A stretch of 10,725 nt of DNA from JBFLXN01 sp040755715 [NCBI: Candidatus Edwardsbacteria bacterium]. GTDB lineage: Bacteria > Edwardsbacteria > AC1 > JBFLXN01. Within the stretch, counting starts at the first letter, position 1. Each line of letters opens with the position of its first letter. The notes under the pieces are model-generated. The model saw only the letters and a program-made list of their open reading frames with translations, had not been told where the DNA came from and did not search any database. Location of the stretch: positions 1-10,725 of the forward strand of contig JBFLXN010000090.1 in assembly GCA_040755715.1 (NCBI GenBank). The letters run 5' to 3'. The position numbers and the translations under genes were made by a program. Of this stretch, positions 5,382 through 10,725 are shown piece after piece.

Positions 5382-6115
5382 AACTCTCCTTTTGTATAGT
5401 TTTTCACCAATTCATTGAAATTGTTTATATATTCTGAAGGGATATGTTCAAGTTGCTTATTTAAATATTCCTTTGCCTTAACAAGATAATTTTTATCTTG
5501 TGTAGCTTTATACAAGTGATAATACGATTTCCAAATAATAGGTAATGAGTTTATTTTTTTACCTATGGCTAAACTACTTTCGGCATATTCTTCAGTATCT
5601 TCTTTTCTTAATTCACACAGCAGAATATATGCTTCTGCTTGATTATACAAATCTCGGTTTGCTTTTGCCTTTTCCAGCGTCTCTTCAGCATATTTGATAG
5701 CTTCGGCTAAATTTACTTCTTTTTCATAAAATCGTGATATAGAAAGCCTGAGAGGAACCGTGGCTTCGCTTTCCGGTAGCTCTTCCTCTATCCTATGTGC
5801 TTTTTCAATATATTCTTTTGCATTTTTGATGTCCCCAATCTCTGCATAGCTATGAATCAAGCTTGCAAGAGCACGCAGCAGCTCATCTTTTGCTCCTATT
5901 TCTTCATAAATACTTAAAGCCTCTTCTCCATTCTTAATCCCCTTGTCAAATAATCCAAGAGAGAGATAAGTATCTTTCATACCGCTGAGACTCTCGGCGA
6001 TACCATATTTAGCACCTATCTCCTTTCTAATTTCAAGCGACTCTGTGTAATACTTTAGTGCTTCATCATAACGACCTTGAGCACAATGAATAAGACCTAT
6101 GTTGTTAAGGCTCAT
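5375..6115 (-). CDS. TPR protein fragment, C-terminal part of the broken cyclase/ATPase/TPR gene
   Basis: 246 aa from the only ATG available (6115), but the frame is open and clearly homologous further upstream to 6223, where a TAA blocks it and no start codon exists. It holds canonical tetratricopeptide units with a 40-residue period: NNIG-IH--QGRYDEALKYYTE-LEI-KEIGAK-GIA. The last 100 residues are more diverged helices (TLEKAKANRDLYNQAEAYILL and onward) like the end of sensor-kinase or cyclase TPR arrays. Known: such arrays are protein-interaction or sensing modules. Inference: it is the tail of the gene whose front lies at 7700-9851, separated from it by the hydrolase insert. No Shine-Dalgarno site precedes the ATG, so translation is doubtful. 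Confidence 0.7.
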   Translation of the reverse strand: MSLNNIGLIHCAQGRYDEALKYYTESLEIRKEIGAKYGIAESLSGMKDTYLSLGLFDKGIKNGEEALSIYEEIGAKDELLRALASLIHSYAEIGDIKNAKEYIEKAHRIEEELPESEATVPLRLSISRFYEKEVNLAEAIKYAEETLEKAKANRDLYNQAEAYILLCELRKEDTEEYAESSLAIGKKINSLPIIWKSYYHLYKATQDKNYLVKAKEYLNKQLEHIPSEYINNFNELVKNYTKGELQ

Positions 6116-6220
6116 GGCGATACCAGATTTAGCACCTATCTCCTTTCCAATTTCAAGCGCCTCTGTATAATACTTTAGTGCTTCATCATAACGACCTTGA
6201 TTATAATGAACAATACCGCT
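6001..6220. repeat. 120-bp tandem TPR-coding repeats (third copy at 7786-7905)
   Basis: Units 6001-6120 and 6121-6220 are nearly identical over most of their length, and the same 120-bp unit recurs at 7786-7905 on the far side of the hydrolase gene. Each encodes one 40-residue TPR. The third copy reads directly into the first two if the intervening 1.55 kb is removed. Confidence 0.8.
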
Positions 6221-6361
6221 ATCTTATGGATTCCAAATGATGCTTGAATGTCTGCCACTTATAACCATTAGTTATATTAATTTTTGCCTCATTTTTTCCA
6301 ATCCACGCTGAAATAAGACAAATTGAATAAATTATACTTGCAATATAATAATAACACACTT

Positions 6362-7675
6362 CTATTTAGCCTTCTGCAAAGTGACTACATATTTAACCTG
6401 ATCAGGAGTGTTCTCTCGTCTTAAGAACGCAGAGTTCTCAAAGAAACCTTGTTCCATACTTCTAACAAGATATTCGTGAGCCGACTTGACTCCTTCACAG
6501 GTCCCCAGAACCGTGCAAACAACATAGCAGCGATCTTGATCTGATTCAACTGCTACACTTAAAGAACCTCCTGCTGGACGTTTTTGTAATAGAATGATAA
6601 ACATTGCCCTAAACGCATCCGTAAGTATGCGTCTTTTACCCAAAATGGAATGCTTGCCAGATGTATTAAGAAACGCTTTCTTATCATCTTCTTCCCAGCA
6701 CCACAAATCCTTTTTTGCATCTTGCAATACTTCTTCAAGAAAAAAGTGTTTTGTCTGTTCAGCAATGCCAAAATATTCCTTAAGCCTTGCATATGCTTCC
6801 CACTTGAATTCATCAATAAAGACATGGTGGCAAGGCTTTATTCGTAGCACCAAGTTATCAGCCACATTCATTTTTTCATAAAATCTCCCTGCAAATTTGT
6901 GTGCATTAATCAGCTTTTGAATTTGTTCTTGCGTTCCATCATACGAACCTTGAAACTGCATGAAAAGACGTGGACACAAGAATGCTAGTCCTTCATTGTA
7001 ATCTTTAAAGAGTCCATGTACCTGATAATCACCAAATCCACTTACTATCCCCCCCTTAATTCTCTGGTCATAGGCCATATGGATGAATGTCGTATGAGCT
7101 CCCATTGAATGCCCAATCGCACCTATTCGAGTACCGTCGACACAATCGAGGGATTGAAGGACATCTACAGCACAAATCCCTTCAAGGATAATCTTCTTAT
7201 AATAAGAAATTAGTGATACAGGATGGCTACAATTGGTGGTGCGTTCTCCCTCTTTCCGAACCGAGGGGATATTCCGTTCGCCACAACCCCAAGTATCCGG
7301 TGCAATTACCACGAATCCTTGCTGTACCAGTTCCAATCCATAGGCCTGATCAGGCCTTTGAACCATTTTGCCTACTACAGCCTCTTTTCCAATATCACAA
7401 TCACAAAAGCACTGATGATAACATACCATTGCCGGAAAAGGTGCTTTGCAGTCATCATATGTTGCTGGAATAAGCAGATACGCAGGAATCTTTTGACCTG
7501 ATGGTTCTGGCATCGTATCCGGCCCTTCGGCAGTGTACTCAATTTTCCACTCTTCATAACGGCACATTTTGCGCTTGTATATTATCTTTATGTTAAGGGG
7601 CGGCCGTTCGGGCATAGGACCGAGCCTATCTCGGTATTCCTTAAATAATTTGTCATGGTCAAATTCTTTAGACAT
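6362..7675 (-). CDS. Alpha/beta hydrolase, dienelactone-hydrolase/acetyl-esterase-like (437 aa)
   Basis: Serine hydrolase fold. The nucleophile elbow is GHSMG (188-192, Ser190); Asp246 in GSYDGTQ and His283 or His284 in PCHHVF complete a plausible triad in the right order. Upstream, IPAYLLIPATY (63-73) and YHQCFCDCDIGKEAVVGK (86-103) match the strand and oxyanion/HQ region of DLH-like esterases such as abhydrolase-7 relatives. Expected core length is about 310 residues; residues 310-437 form an extra C-terminal domain that I do not recognise, with helix-strand pattern and the end DQVKYVVTLQKAK. Cysteines are unusually frequent. Start ATG 7675 has AAGGAGG at 7684-7690 (8 bases). No signal peptide, so it is cytoplasmic. 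It has its own promoter and lies inside a disrupted TPR gene. Substrate unknown. Confidence 0.8.
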   Translation of the reverse strand: MSKEFDHDKLFKEYRDRLGPMPERPPLNIKIIYKRKMCRYEEWKIEYTAEGPDTMPEPSGQKIPAYLLIPATYDDCKAPFPAMVCYHQCFCDCDIGKEAVVGKMVQRPDQAYGLELVQQGFVVIAPDTWGCGERNIPSVRKEGERTTNCSHPVSLISYYKKIILEGICAVDVLQSLDCVDGTRIGAIGHSMGAHTTFIHMAYDQRIKGGIVSGFGDYQVHGLFKDYNEGLAFLCPRLFMQFQGSYDGTQEQIQKLINAHKFAGRFYEKMNVADNLVLRIKPCHHVFIDEFKWEAYARLKEYFGIAEQTKHFFLEEVLQDAKKDLWCWEEDDKKAFLNTSGKHSILGKRRILTDAFRAMFIILLQKRPAGGSLSVAVESDQDRCYVVCTVLGTCEGVKSAHEYLVRSMEQGFFENSAFLRRENTPDQVKYVVTLQKAK

Positions 7676-7698
7676 TTTATATTCCTCCTTCAGGAAGT

Positions 7699-7727
7699 AT
7701 TATACCCCTGCTGTTGGCGGAGTGCAA
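7699..7727 (-). promoter_or_regulatory. Promoter of the hydrolase gene
   Basis: Perfect TATAAT (7699-7704), 17-base spacer, and TTGCAC (7722-7727, only TTG conserved) on the minus strand. Start near 7692 gives a leader of about 17 bases that includes the AAGGAGG site. It lies in the inserted segment, so the hydrolase came with its own promoter. Confidence 0.5.
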
Positions 7728-8122
7728 CTTTTTTCTTCACTCAAAAAGTCTAATTTCCTCTGAAGCATAACAAGACTTGCAGTGATACCGGATTTATCAC
7801 CTATCTCCTTTCTAATTTCAAGCGTCTCTGCATAATACTTCAAGGCTTCATCATAACCTCCTTGATACCAATGAACATTACCTATGTTATTAAGGCTTGC
7901 AGCGATGCCTTTTTTGTAGTTAATTTCATAAGCACTGCGATGAGCTTCTTCTGCTGCTTTCATTGCTTCTGCATAATTACTCTGGTCCTGATAAGTTCCT
8001 GCAAGCCCATTTAATGCATCCACAACTTTTTCTTTATCAATATCAGCTATTGCTATAATTGCATCCTGATAATATCCCCTTGCAATCGGATAGGAAGAGA
8101 TTGCACTATATACATCACCCAA
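7700..8122 (-). CDS. TPR protein fragment, middle part of the broken cyclase/ATPase/TPR gene
   Basis: 140 aa if started at a TTG (8122), but the homologous frame is open from 8224 and reads YRISDKYFSIAVEIIEKEL before it, so the TTG is only the first possible start after a break. It contains two to three TPRs: YSAISSYPIARGYYQDAI, AGTYQDQSNYAEAMKAAEEA and NNIGNVHWYQGGYDEALKYY. After GITASL the frame leaves TPR sequence and enters the insert (VMLQRKLDFL onward) up to a chance stop at 7700. Its 5' end overlaps the cyclase/ATPase frame (8188-9528) in another frame, at the deletion joint. No ribosome site is spaced properly. I treat it as non-functional. Confidence 0.65.
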   Translation of the reverse strand: MGDVYSAISSYPIARGYYQDAIIAIADIDKEKVVDALNGLAGTYQDQSNYAEAMKAAEEAHRSAYEINYKKGIAASLNNIGNVHWYQGGYDEALKYYAETLEIRKEIGDKSGITASLVMLQRKLDFLSEEKSCTPPTAGV

Positions 8123-8187
8123 TCCCTTATATGCATTATATAGCTCTACTCTTTTTGTTGGCAGTTCCTTTTCTATAATTTCTACTG

Positions 8188-9528
8188 CTATTGAAAAATA
8201 TTTATCTGATATTCTATATAATACCTAATAGCATCACACAAATTTTCAAACGCAAGTTTTGCCTCTATTTTTTCATACAAGGAATCGGGCTCTCTTATAC
8301 CAAATAGCATTGCCTCTATAAAAGAAAGACGACGAGCCAACTCCCCTCCTTTTGCATCTTTTTCTGCTCGCCGCTTTTTTTCTACCTCAGATATATGCTT
8401 ATCCAATTTTTCTTTCTGCACAGTCTCTGGCTCACCCGTGTGTATATTTGCTTCTTTTGCAATCATTGACGCAAACAAATGTAAAGAACCTTTAATCTCG
8501 TCTCCATTGCCTTGAAGCACTTTATGGGTTTGCTCATATTTTTTCTTAATTTCGTATAGTAAGCGAGATTTGCCAACCCCCGCATCACCAGTTACAATAA
8601 TAGCCAGCCCACCTTTATTTATATAATCCGCCAGCTCTTGTAATTCTATTTCTCTACCAATGAATTGAAACAGAAAAGACTTCTCTTCTATTATACTTTT
8701 AGGTACATATCTTTTTAATAGCGCTTCTTTACCCTTGACTTTTGCACTTTTTATCTCCTCATAGTTTATTTTGGCATGGGTCAGATTATATGTAGATTCT
8801 GAAACTACTACTTCTGTTTGTTTTGCAGTCTCCATTAGCCTTTCTGCTGTATTTACCGCATCGCCCATAACTGTATATTCTTTGCGCCAAGCAGAACCTA
8901 CTATTCCAGCATACACAAATCCACTACACATCCCGGTACTAATCCTCAATGGTTTAATGTTAAGTTTAGAAATCTCCATTGAAGCTAACACTCCATGTTC
9001 TGCATCATCACCATGAGAAATAGGAGCACCAAAAAGTAACATAAGATTGCTGCCCTTTTTATGAGCATTAATCCTTGCCAGTGAGCCTCGGTATTTCTCG
9101 GTTATACTTATTATATTGGTAAACAAATACTGAAGCTGATTTACTTGAGGCTCTTCTTCGTCATAGCCATCAAAATTTATGAAGACCGCAGTTACTGCCC
9201 TGTGTTCACCAATAGCTTCCTTTTCTACAAAGGCTTGCACCCCCTGTGGTAAGAAGGGCGCAAAATTTTGTGTCTTGTAGCTTTGGGGTTGTCGCCTGAT
9301 ACTTTTTGTTTGCGTGCCATCTTTTACGAGTATTTCGCCACTTTTTGCGCTCTCTTCCATAAAAATTAGCGCTCTTACAGCTTTTCCATCCAAGAAAAGT
9401 TCTTTTCTTCTATTATCACCAAGAATTACCTCATTCCATTCGCCAGATGCAACTGCCACTTTCATCAACACATCAAATTGACCAACACCCGTCTCTATTC
9501 TCTTAAATTTTGCCATTTCTTTCATCAT
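8188..9528 (-). CDS. Second cyclase domain plus truncated P-loop ATPase (446 aa) of the broken gene
   Basis: Residues 1-75 continue the first cyclase half (KFKRIETGVGQF, GKAVRALIFMEE, GEILVKDG). Residues 108-250 are a class III nucleotide cyclase domain: FINFDGYD (116-123), FGAPISHGDDAEHG (166-179), and EYTVMGDAVNTAERLM (217-232) with N226 and R230, the transition-state residues. The GD pair that normally precedes the FGAP strand reads KKGSN here, so this domain lacks the second metal Asp, as expected for the C2-like partner. Residues 287-321 start an AAA-type NTPase with Walker A GDAGVGKS (315-321 plus G314). The chain stops at residue 446, just after FENLCDAIRYYIEYQ, before any Walker B. 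The ATG at 9528 overlaps the upstream stop as ATGA. Relatives are single chains exceeding 1000 aa. Confidence 0.75.
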   Translation of the reverse strand: MMKEMAKFKRIETGVGQFDVLMKVAVASGEWNEVILGDNRRKELFLDGKAVRALIFMEESAKSGEILVKDGTQTKSIRRQPQSYKTQNFAPFLPQGVQAFVEKEAIGEHRAVTAVFINFDGYDEEEPQVNQLQYLFTNIISITEKYRGSLARINAHKKGSNLMLLFGAPISHGDDAEHGVLASMEISKLNIKPLRISTGMCSGFVYAGIVGSAWRKEYTVMGDAVNTAERLMETAKQTEVVVSESTYNLTHAKINYEEIKSAKVKGKEALLKRYVPKSIIEEKSFLFQFIGREIELQELADYINKGGLAIIVTGDAGVGKSRLLYEIKKKYEQTHKVLQGNGDEIKGSLHLFASMIAKEANIHTGEPETVQKEKLDKHISEVEKKRRAEKDAKGGELARRLSFIEAMLFGIREPDSLYEKIEAKLAFENLCDAIRYYIEYQINIFQ

Positions 9529-9851
9529 AGCATAGTCTCTGCACAGGATTTGGCGACTGATTGTTTTTCTGCAGGTTCACCATAAAAGGCGACAAGTAAT
9601 GCATCACCACCAAATTTGAGCACCTCACCCTTGTGTTGTTTTATTATTCCAAGCATTACACCAAAGTAGTTATTCAGAATCATGGTCAGCTCTTCGGTGC
9701 CAGCTTTACCAATAGTTGCGAGCGCTTCGCTCATCTTTGTAAAGCCACTAATATCAGAAAGAAGGAGACTACCCGCTACTTTTTCTAATTTATTCTCTAT
9801 AAGCGCTTTTATTCTTTTAGGAATAAATGGTGTTATTTCAGTAAAATTCAT
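9525..9851 (-). CDS. First class III cyclase domain (108 aa), N-terminal part of the broken gene
   Basis: The start MNFTEITPFIPKRIKALI is the usual N-terminus of cyclase/TPR proteins of this type. Two metal-binding motifs are intact: SDISGFTKMSEAL (32-44, first Asp) and KFGGDALLVAF (80-90, second Asp). The chain ends CAETML at a TGA (9525-9527), where relatives continue into the region found in the next frame (MKEMAKFKRIE). Known: in soluble adenylyl cyclase C1 supplies the metal Asps and C2 the Asn/Arg; here the two halves carry exactly those complementary residues. The product would be cAMP (or cGMP) from ATP (or GTP). The upstream Shine-Dalgarno is weak (TAGAAAT) and an 11-bp inverted repeat lies 28 bases before the start. 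Confidence 0.75.
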   Translation of the reverse strand: MNFTEITPFIPKRIKALIENKLEKVAGSLLLSDISGFTKMSEALATIGKAGTEELTMILNNYFGVMLGIIKQHKGEVLKFGGDALLVAFYGEPAEKQSVAKSCAETML

Positions 9852-9876
9852 ATTTCTATAATAAAAACTTTCATTA

Positions 9877-10196
9877 TCAAGTATTGGAACTTTCCAAATT
9901 CCAATACTTAAACATATCCTTCTTCAGTCTACCCATCTTACTGAAGCCCTCGCTCATCCGCCAGCCCGAGAGTCAAAATGTGAATGCCGTTATCATCGCT
10001 CTTACCTTTCATATTGCCTATTAATCACTTTTTTTCCAAAAGCACCCATTATTCCCTCAATGCTCGGCATTCAAGCGAAACGCCATTTTGTCTAACGGTT
10101 CCAGCATAAAAGAAGCCCAGCCCTCTAAGCCAATAATTTCACCCTCATTATGAAATCTCTCCAAATGCGTAAGCCTCGTCAAAAGTCAAATACTAA
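9877..10196 (-). pseudogene. Degraded gene remnant, possibly class I SAM methyltransferase C-terminal part
   Basis: Four short stretches in different minus-strand frames follow each other as one protein would: ERFHNEGEIIGLEGWASFM..LDKMAFRLNAEH (stop 10057), GIMGAFGKKVINRQYER (stop 10002), SDDNGIHILTLGLADE, then GFSKMGRLKKDMFKYW ending at 9877. At least three frameshifts are needed. The GLEGWASFML, LE(P)LD and (S)-HI-LTLG pattern resembles the tail of ubiE-like SAM methyltransferases ('GVEGPGWLL..DFD' and 'LLGVSAHLLAVGR'), but the SAM-binding motif is absent, so the family is uncertain. It lies 25 bases upstream of the cyclase start and its last codons form one arm of the inverted repeat there. 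Confidence 0.4.
9879..9909. repeat. 11-bp perfect inverted repeat upstream of the cyclase gene
   Basis: AAGTATTGGAA (9879-9889) and TTCCAATACTT (9899-9909) are exactly complementary with a 9-base loop; an inner TTGGAA/TTCCAA-type pairing also exists across the loop. It sits 28-58 bases before the cyclase ATG, where an operator would lie, but it also overlaps the last codons of the remnant gene. No T-run follows closely enough for a standard terminator. Confidence 0.5.
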
Positions 10197-10233
10197 ATTA
10201 TGTTGTATTTAAGGGGTTTTTCAACAGACTCCG

Positions 10234-10252
10234 CTGTTATATGAAGTAACAG
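10234..10252. repeat. Hairpin after the second methyltransferase-like remnant
   Basis: CTGTTA (10234-10239) pairs with TAACAG (10247-10252), 7-base loop, starting 7 bases after the stop at 10259 in the minus-strand direction. It competes with AACAG/CTGTT (10223-10238). No T-run, so at most a weak 3' hairpin. 10197-10233 contains nothing else apart from an IS-end-like sequence (10213-10232). Confidence 0.3.
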
Positions 10253-10258
10253 TTTCAT

Positions 10259-10603
10259 TTATTTTATCCCTATGTTGAATATCTGCCCTTGTTTTTTGAG
10301 ATAGTGAACTTTTCTGAACCCTACTTCTCTTAGTACCTTAATATAATCTTGGTATGTCCATTTGACTCTCGGGTTCATATTAAACGCTACATCACATCTC
10401 ATTACACTTTGTTCTTCAATGAGAAAAATACGGTTTTCAAGAATGCCTTCTGAAGTTTTCTCAGCAACCTCAAGACTTGTTACTCTTACACCATTTTTCT
10501 CATAAGGAGGAAGAATTTCAAATCGCTTTCGTTTTTTCCATTCCTTTTCAATTAATTTCTTTAGCTCTAATTTTGTTGCGTATTTGGGATTAAGGCTGCC
10601 GTT
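10259..10603 (-). pseudogene. 5'-truncated gene, probable SAM-dependent methyltransferase C-terminal 114 codons
   Basis: The frame is open from 10603 (TAA just before it) to TAA at 10259-10261 without any start codon in the first half; the first ATG is too late to give a useful protein. It reads KYATKLELKKLIEKEWKKR, FEILPPYEKNGVRVTSLEV, AEKTSEGILENRIFLIEE, CDVAFNMNPRVKWTYQDY and IKVLREVGFRKVHYLKK to FNIGIK. Known: class I methyltransferases commonly end with W(T/S)-(Y/L)-(E/Q)-(D/E)-(Y/L)-L-(R/K)E-(A/V)GF followed by a last strand, as here. SAM-binding motif I would lie upstream and is gone; the break near 10595-10603 coincides with the start of IS-like sequence. Function inferred from the C-terminal pattern only. 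Confidence 0.45.
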
Positions 10604-10638
10604 TTAGCCCCTGTTAGGACTGGACTAAAGAAAAGTTG

Positions 10639-10647
10639 TGGTATAAT
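10639..10647 (+). promoter_or_regulatory. Extended -10 promoter for the ORF at the right edge
   Basis: TGGTATAAT at 10639-10647 is a perfect extended -10 element (TGn-TATAAT), 29 bases before the GTG at 10677; no good -35 is seen at the standard distance. A 7-bp inverted repeat, TTGTGGT (10636-10642) and ACCACAA (10657-10663), spans the -10 and start site and could be an operator. Confidence 0.45.
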
Positions 10648-10676
10648 TAGAAGAAAACCACAAGTTAAAGAAGATA

Positions 10677-10725
10677 GTGGCTGAGCAGCTGTTGATAATA
10701 GAGGGCCAAAAAAAACTTTACCAGC
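10677..10725 (+). CDS. Start of an unidentified ORF running off the window
   Basis: GTG at 10677 opens a frame reading VAEQLLIIEGQKKLYQ to the window end. The preceding AAAGAAGATA is only a weak ribosome site. Promoter and hairpin lie upstream, and the junction with the truncated methyltransferase-like gene at about 10600 suggests that an inserted element begins here, so this may be its transposase. Sixteen codons are too few for identification. Confidence 0.3.
   Translation, partial: MAEQLLIIEGQKKLYQ

Larger units (their letters stand above)
6218..7771 (-). other. Inserted segment carrying the hydrolase gene, splitting one TPR unit
   Basis: The left TPR fragment breaks after codons for G-I-T-A-S-L (to 7772) and the right fragment resumes at G-I-V-H-Y-N-Q-G (6217). 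The consensus unit is SLNNIG-VH--QG, so only about three codons are lost. The segment holds a promoter, the complete hydrolase gene and 135 AT-rich non-coding bases (6227-6361). No transposase, terminal inverted repeat or clear target duplication was seen, so the mode of insertion is unknown. Confidence 0.6.
5375..9851 (-). pseudogene. Disrupted soluble-adenylyl-cyclase-like gene: cyclase-cyclase-ATPase-TPR
   Basis: The four minus-strand pieces at 9525-9851, 8188-9528, 7700-8224 and 5375-6223 join in order into one domain architecture known from bacterial two-cyclase/AAA/TPR proteins and mammalian ADCY10. Lesions seen: a frameshift at 9525-9528; a deletion with frame change at about 8190-8224, where ATPase sequence ends and TPR sequence begins within 30 bases and Walker B and the lid are missing; and the hydrolase insertion at 6218-7771. 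The full-length protein can no longer be made. Whether the first two pieces still form a split cyclase is open. Confidence 0.75.

Noticed and set aside
6218-7771. Group II intron or intein as the cause of the TPR interruption
   Set aside because: No reverse transcriptase, intron domain V-like end or intein splice motifs; the ORF is a hydrolase with its own promoter.
9525-9528. Programmed ribosomal frameshift between the cyclase halves
   Set aside because: No slippery heptamer or downstream stimulatory structure is seen; an indel or start/stop coupling explains the joint more simply.

Overview
The window reads like an accessory, decaying stretch of an AT-rich bacterial genome. The promoters (TTGACA / TATAAT type), Shine-Dalgarno sites (GGAGG type), a YVTN beta-propeller protein with a cleavable signal peptide, and a two-cyclase / ATPase / TPR signalling protein together suggest an uncultivated, probably environmental, candidate-phylum bacterium (WOR-3/Stahlbacteria-like or similar). 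That assignment is inference from protein style only; no rRNA or other taxonomic marker is present. Every recognisable gene between the two edge elements lies on the minus strand.

Layout, left to right. 1-126: last 27 codons of an ISL3-type transposase and the inverted-repeat end of its IS. 256-2115 (-): secreted YVTN propeller protein with exactly 14 repeats, behind a leader that can fold (2151-2202) and a cluster of hairpins (2226-2291). 2292-2993: about 700 bases without a convincing gene, holding short tandem repeats, a 60-bp nested inverted repeat facing a perfect consensus promoter, a run of REP-like hairpins, and a promoter with a 28-codon ORF that looks like an IS stub. 2994-5239 (-): compact operon with its own promoter, encoding a phosphotransferase (APH fold), a GNAT acetyltransferase and a nucleotidyltransferase. 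These are the three enzyme folds used in aminoglycoside inactivation, here side by side. 5265-5381 (-): 38-codon remnant of a transaldolase-like gene.

5375-9851 (-): ruins of one large gene resembling soluble adenylyl cyclase (cyclase domain 1, cyclase domain 2, P-loop ATPase, TPR array). It is broken by a frameshift that leaves an ATGA start/stop overlap between the cyclase domains, by an internal deletion with frameshift that removes the ATPase after Walker A, and by a roughly 1.55-kb insertion that splits one TPR unit. The insert carries an intact alpha/beta hydrolase gene (6362-7675) with its own promoter. 9877-10603 (-): two degraded methyltransferase-like gene remnants. 10604-10725: the edge of another element, with an extended -10 promoter and the start of a plus-strand ORF.

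Working interpretation: the intact, probably expressed genes are the propeller gene, the small-molecule-modification operon and the hydrolase. Most of the rest is a gene graveyard bracketed by mobile-element ends. Family calls are made by eye from motifs; no database search was possible.
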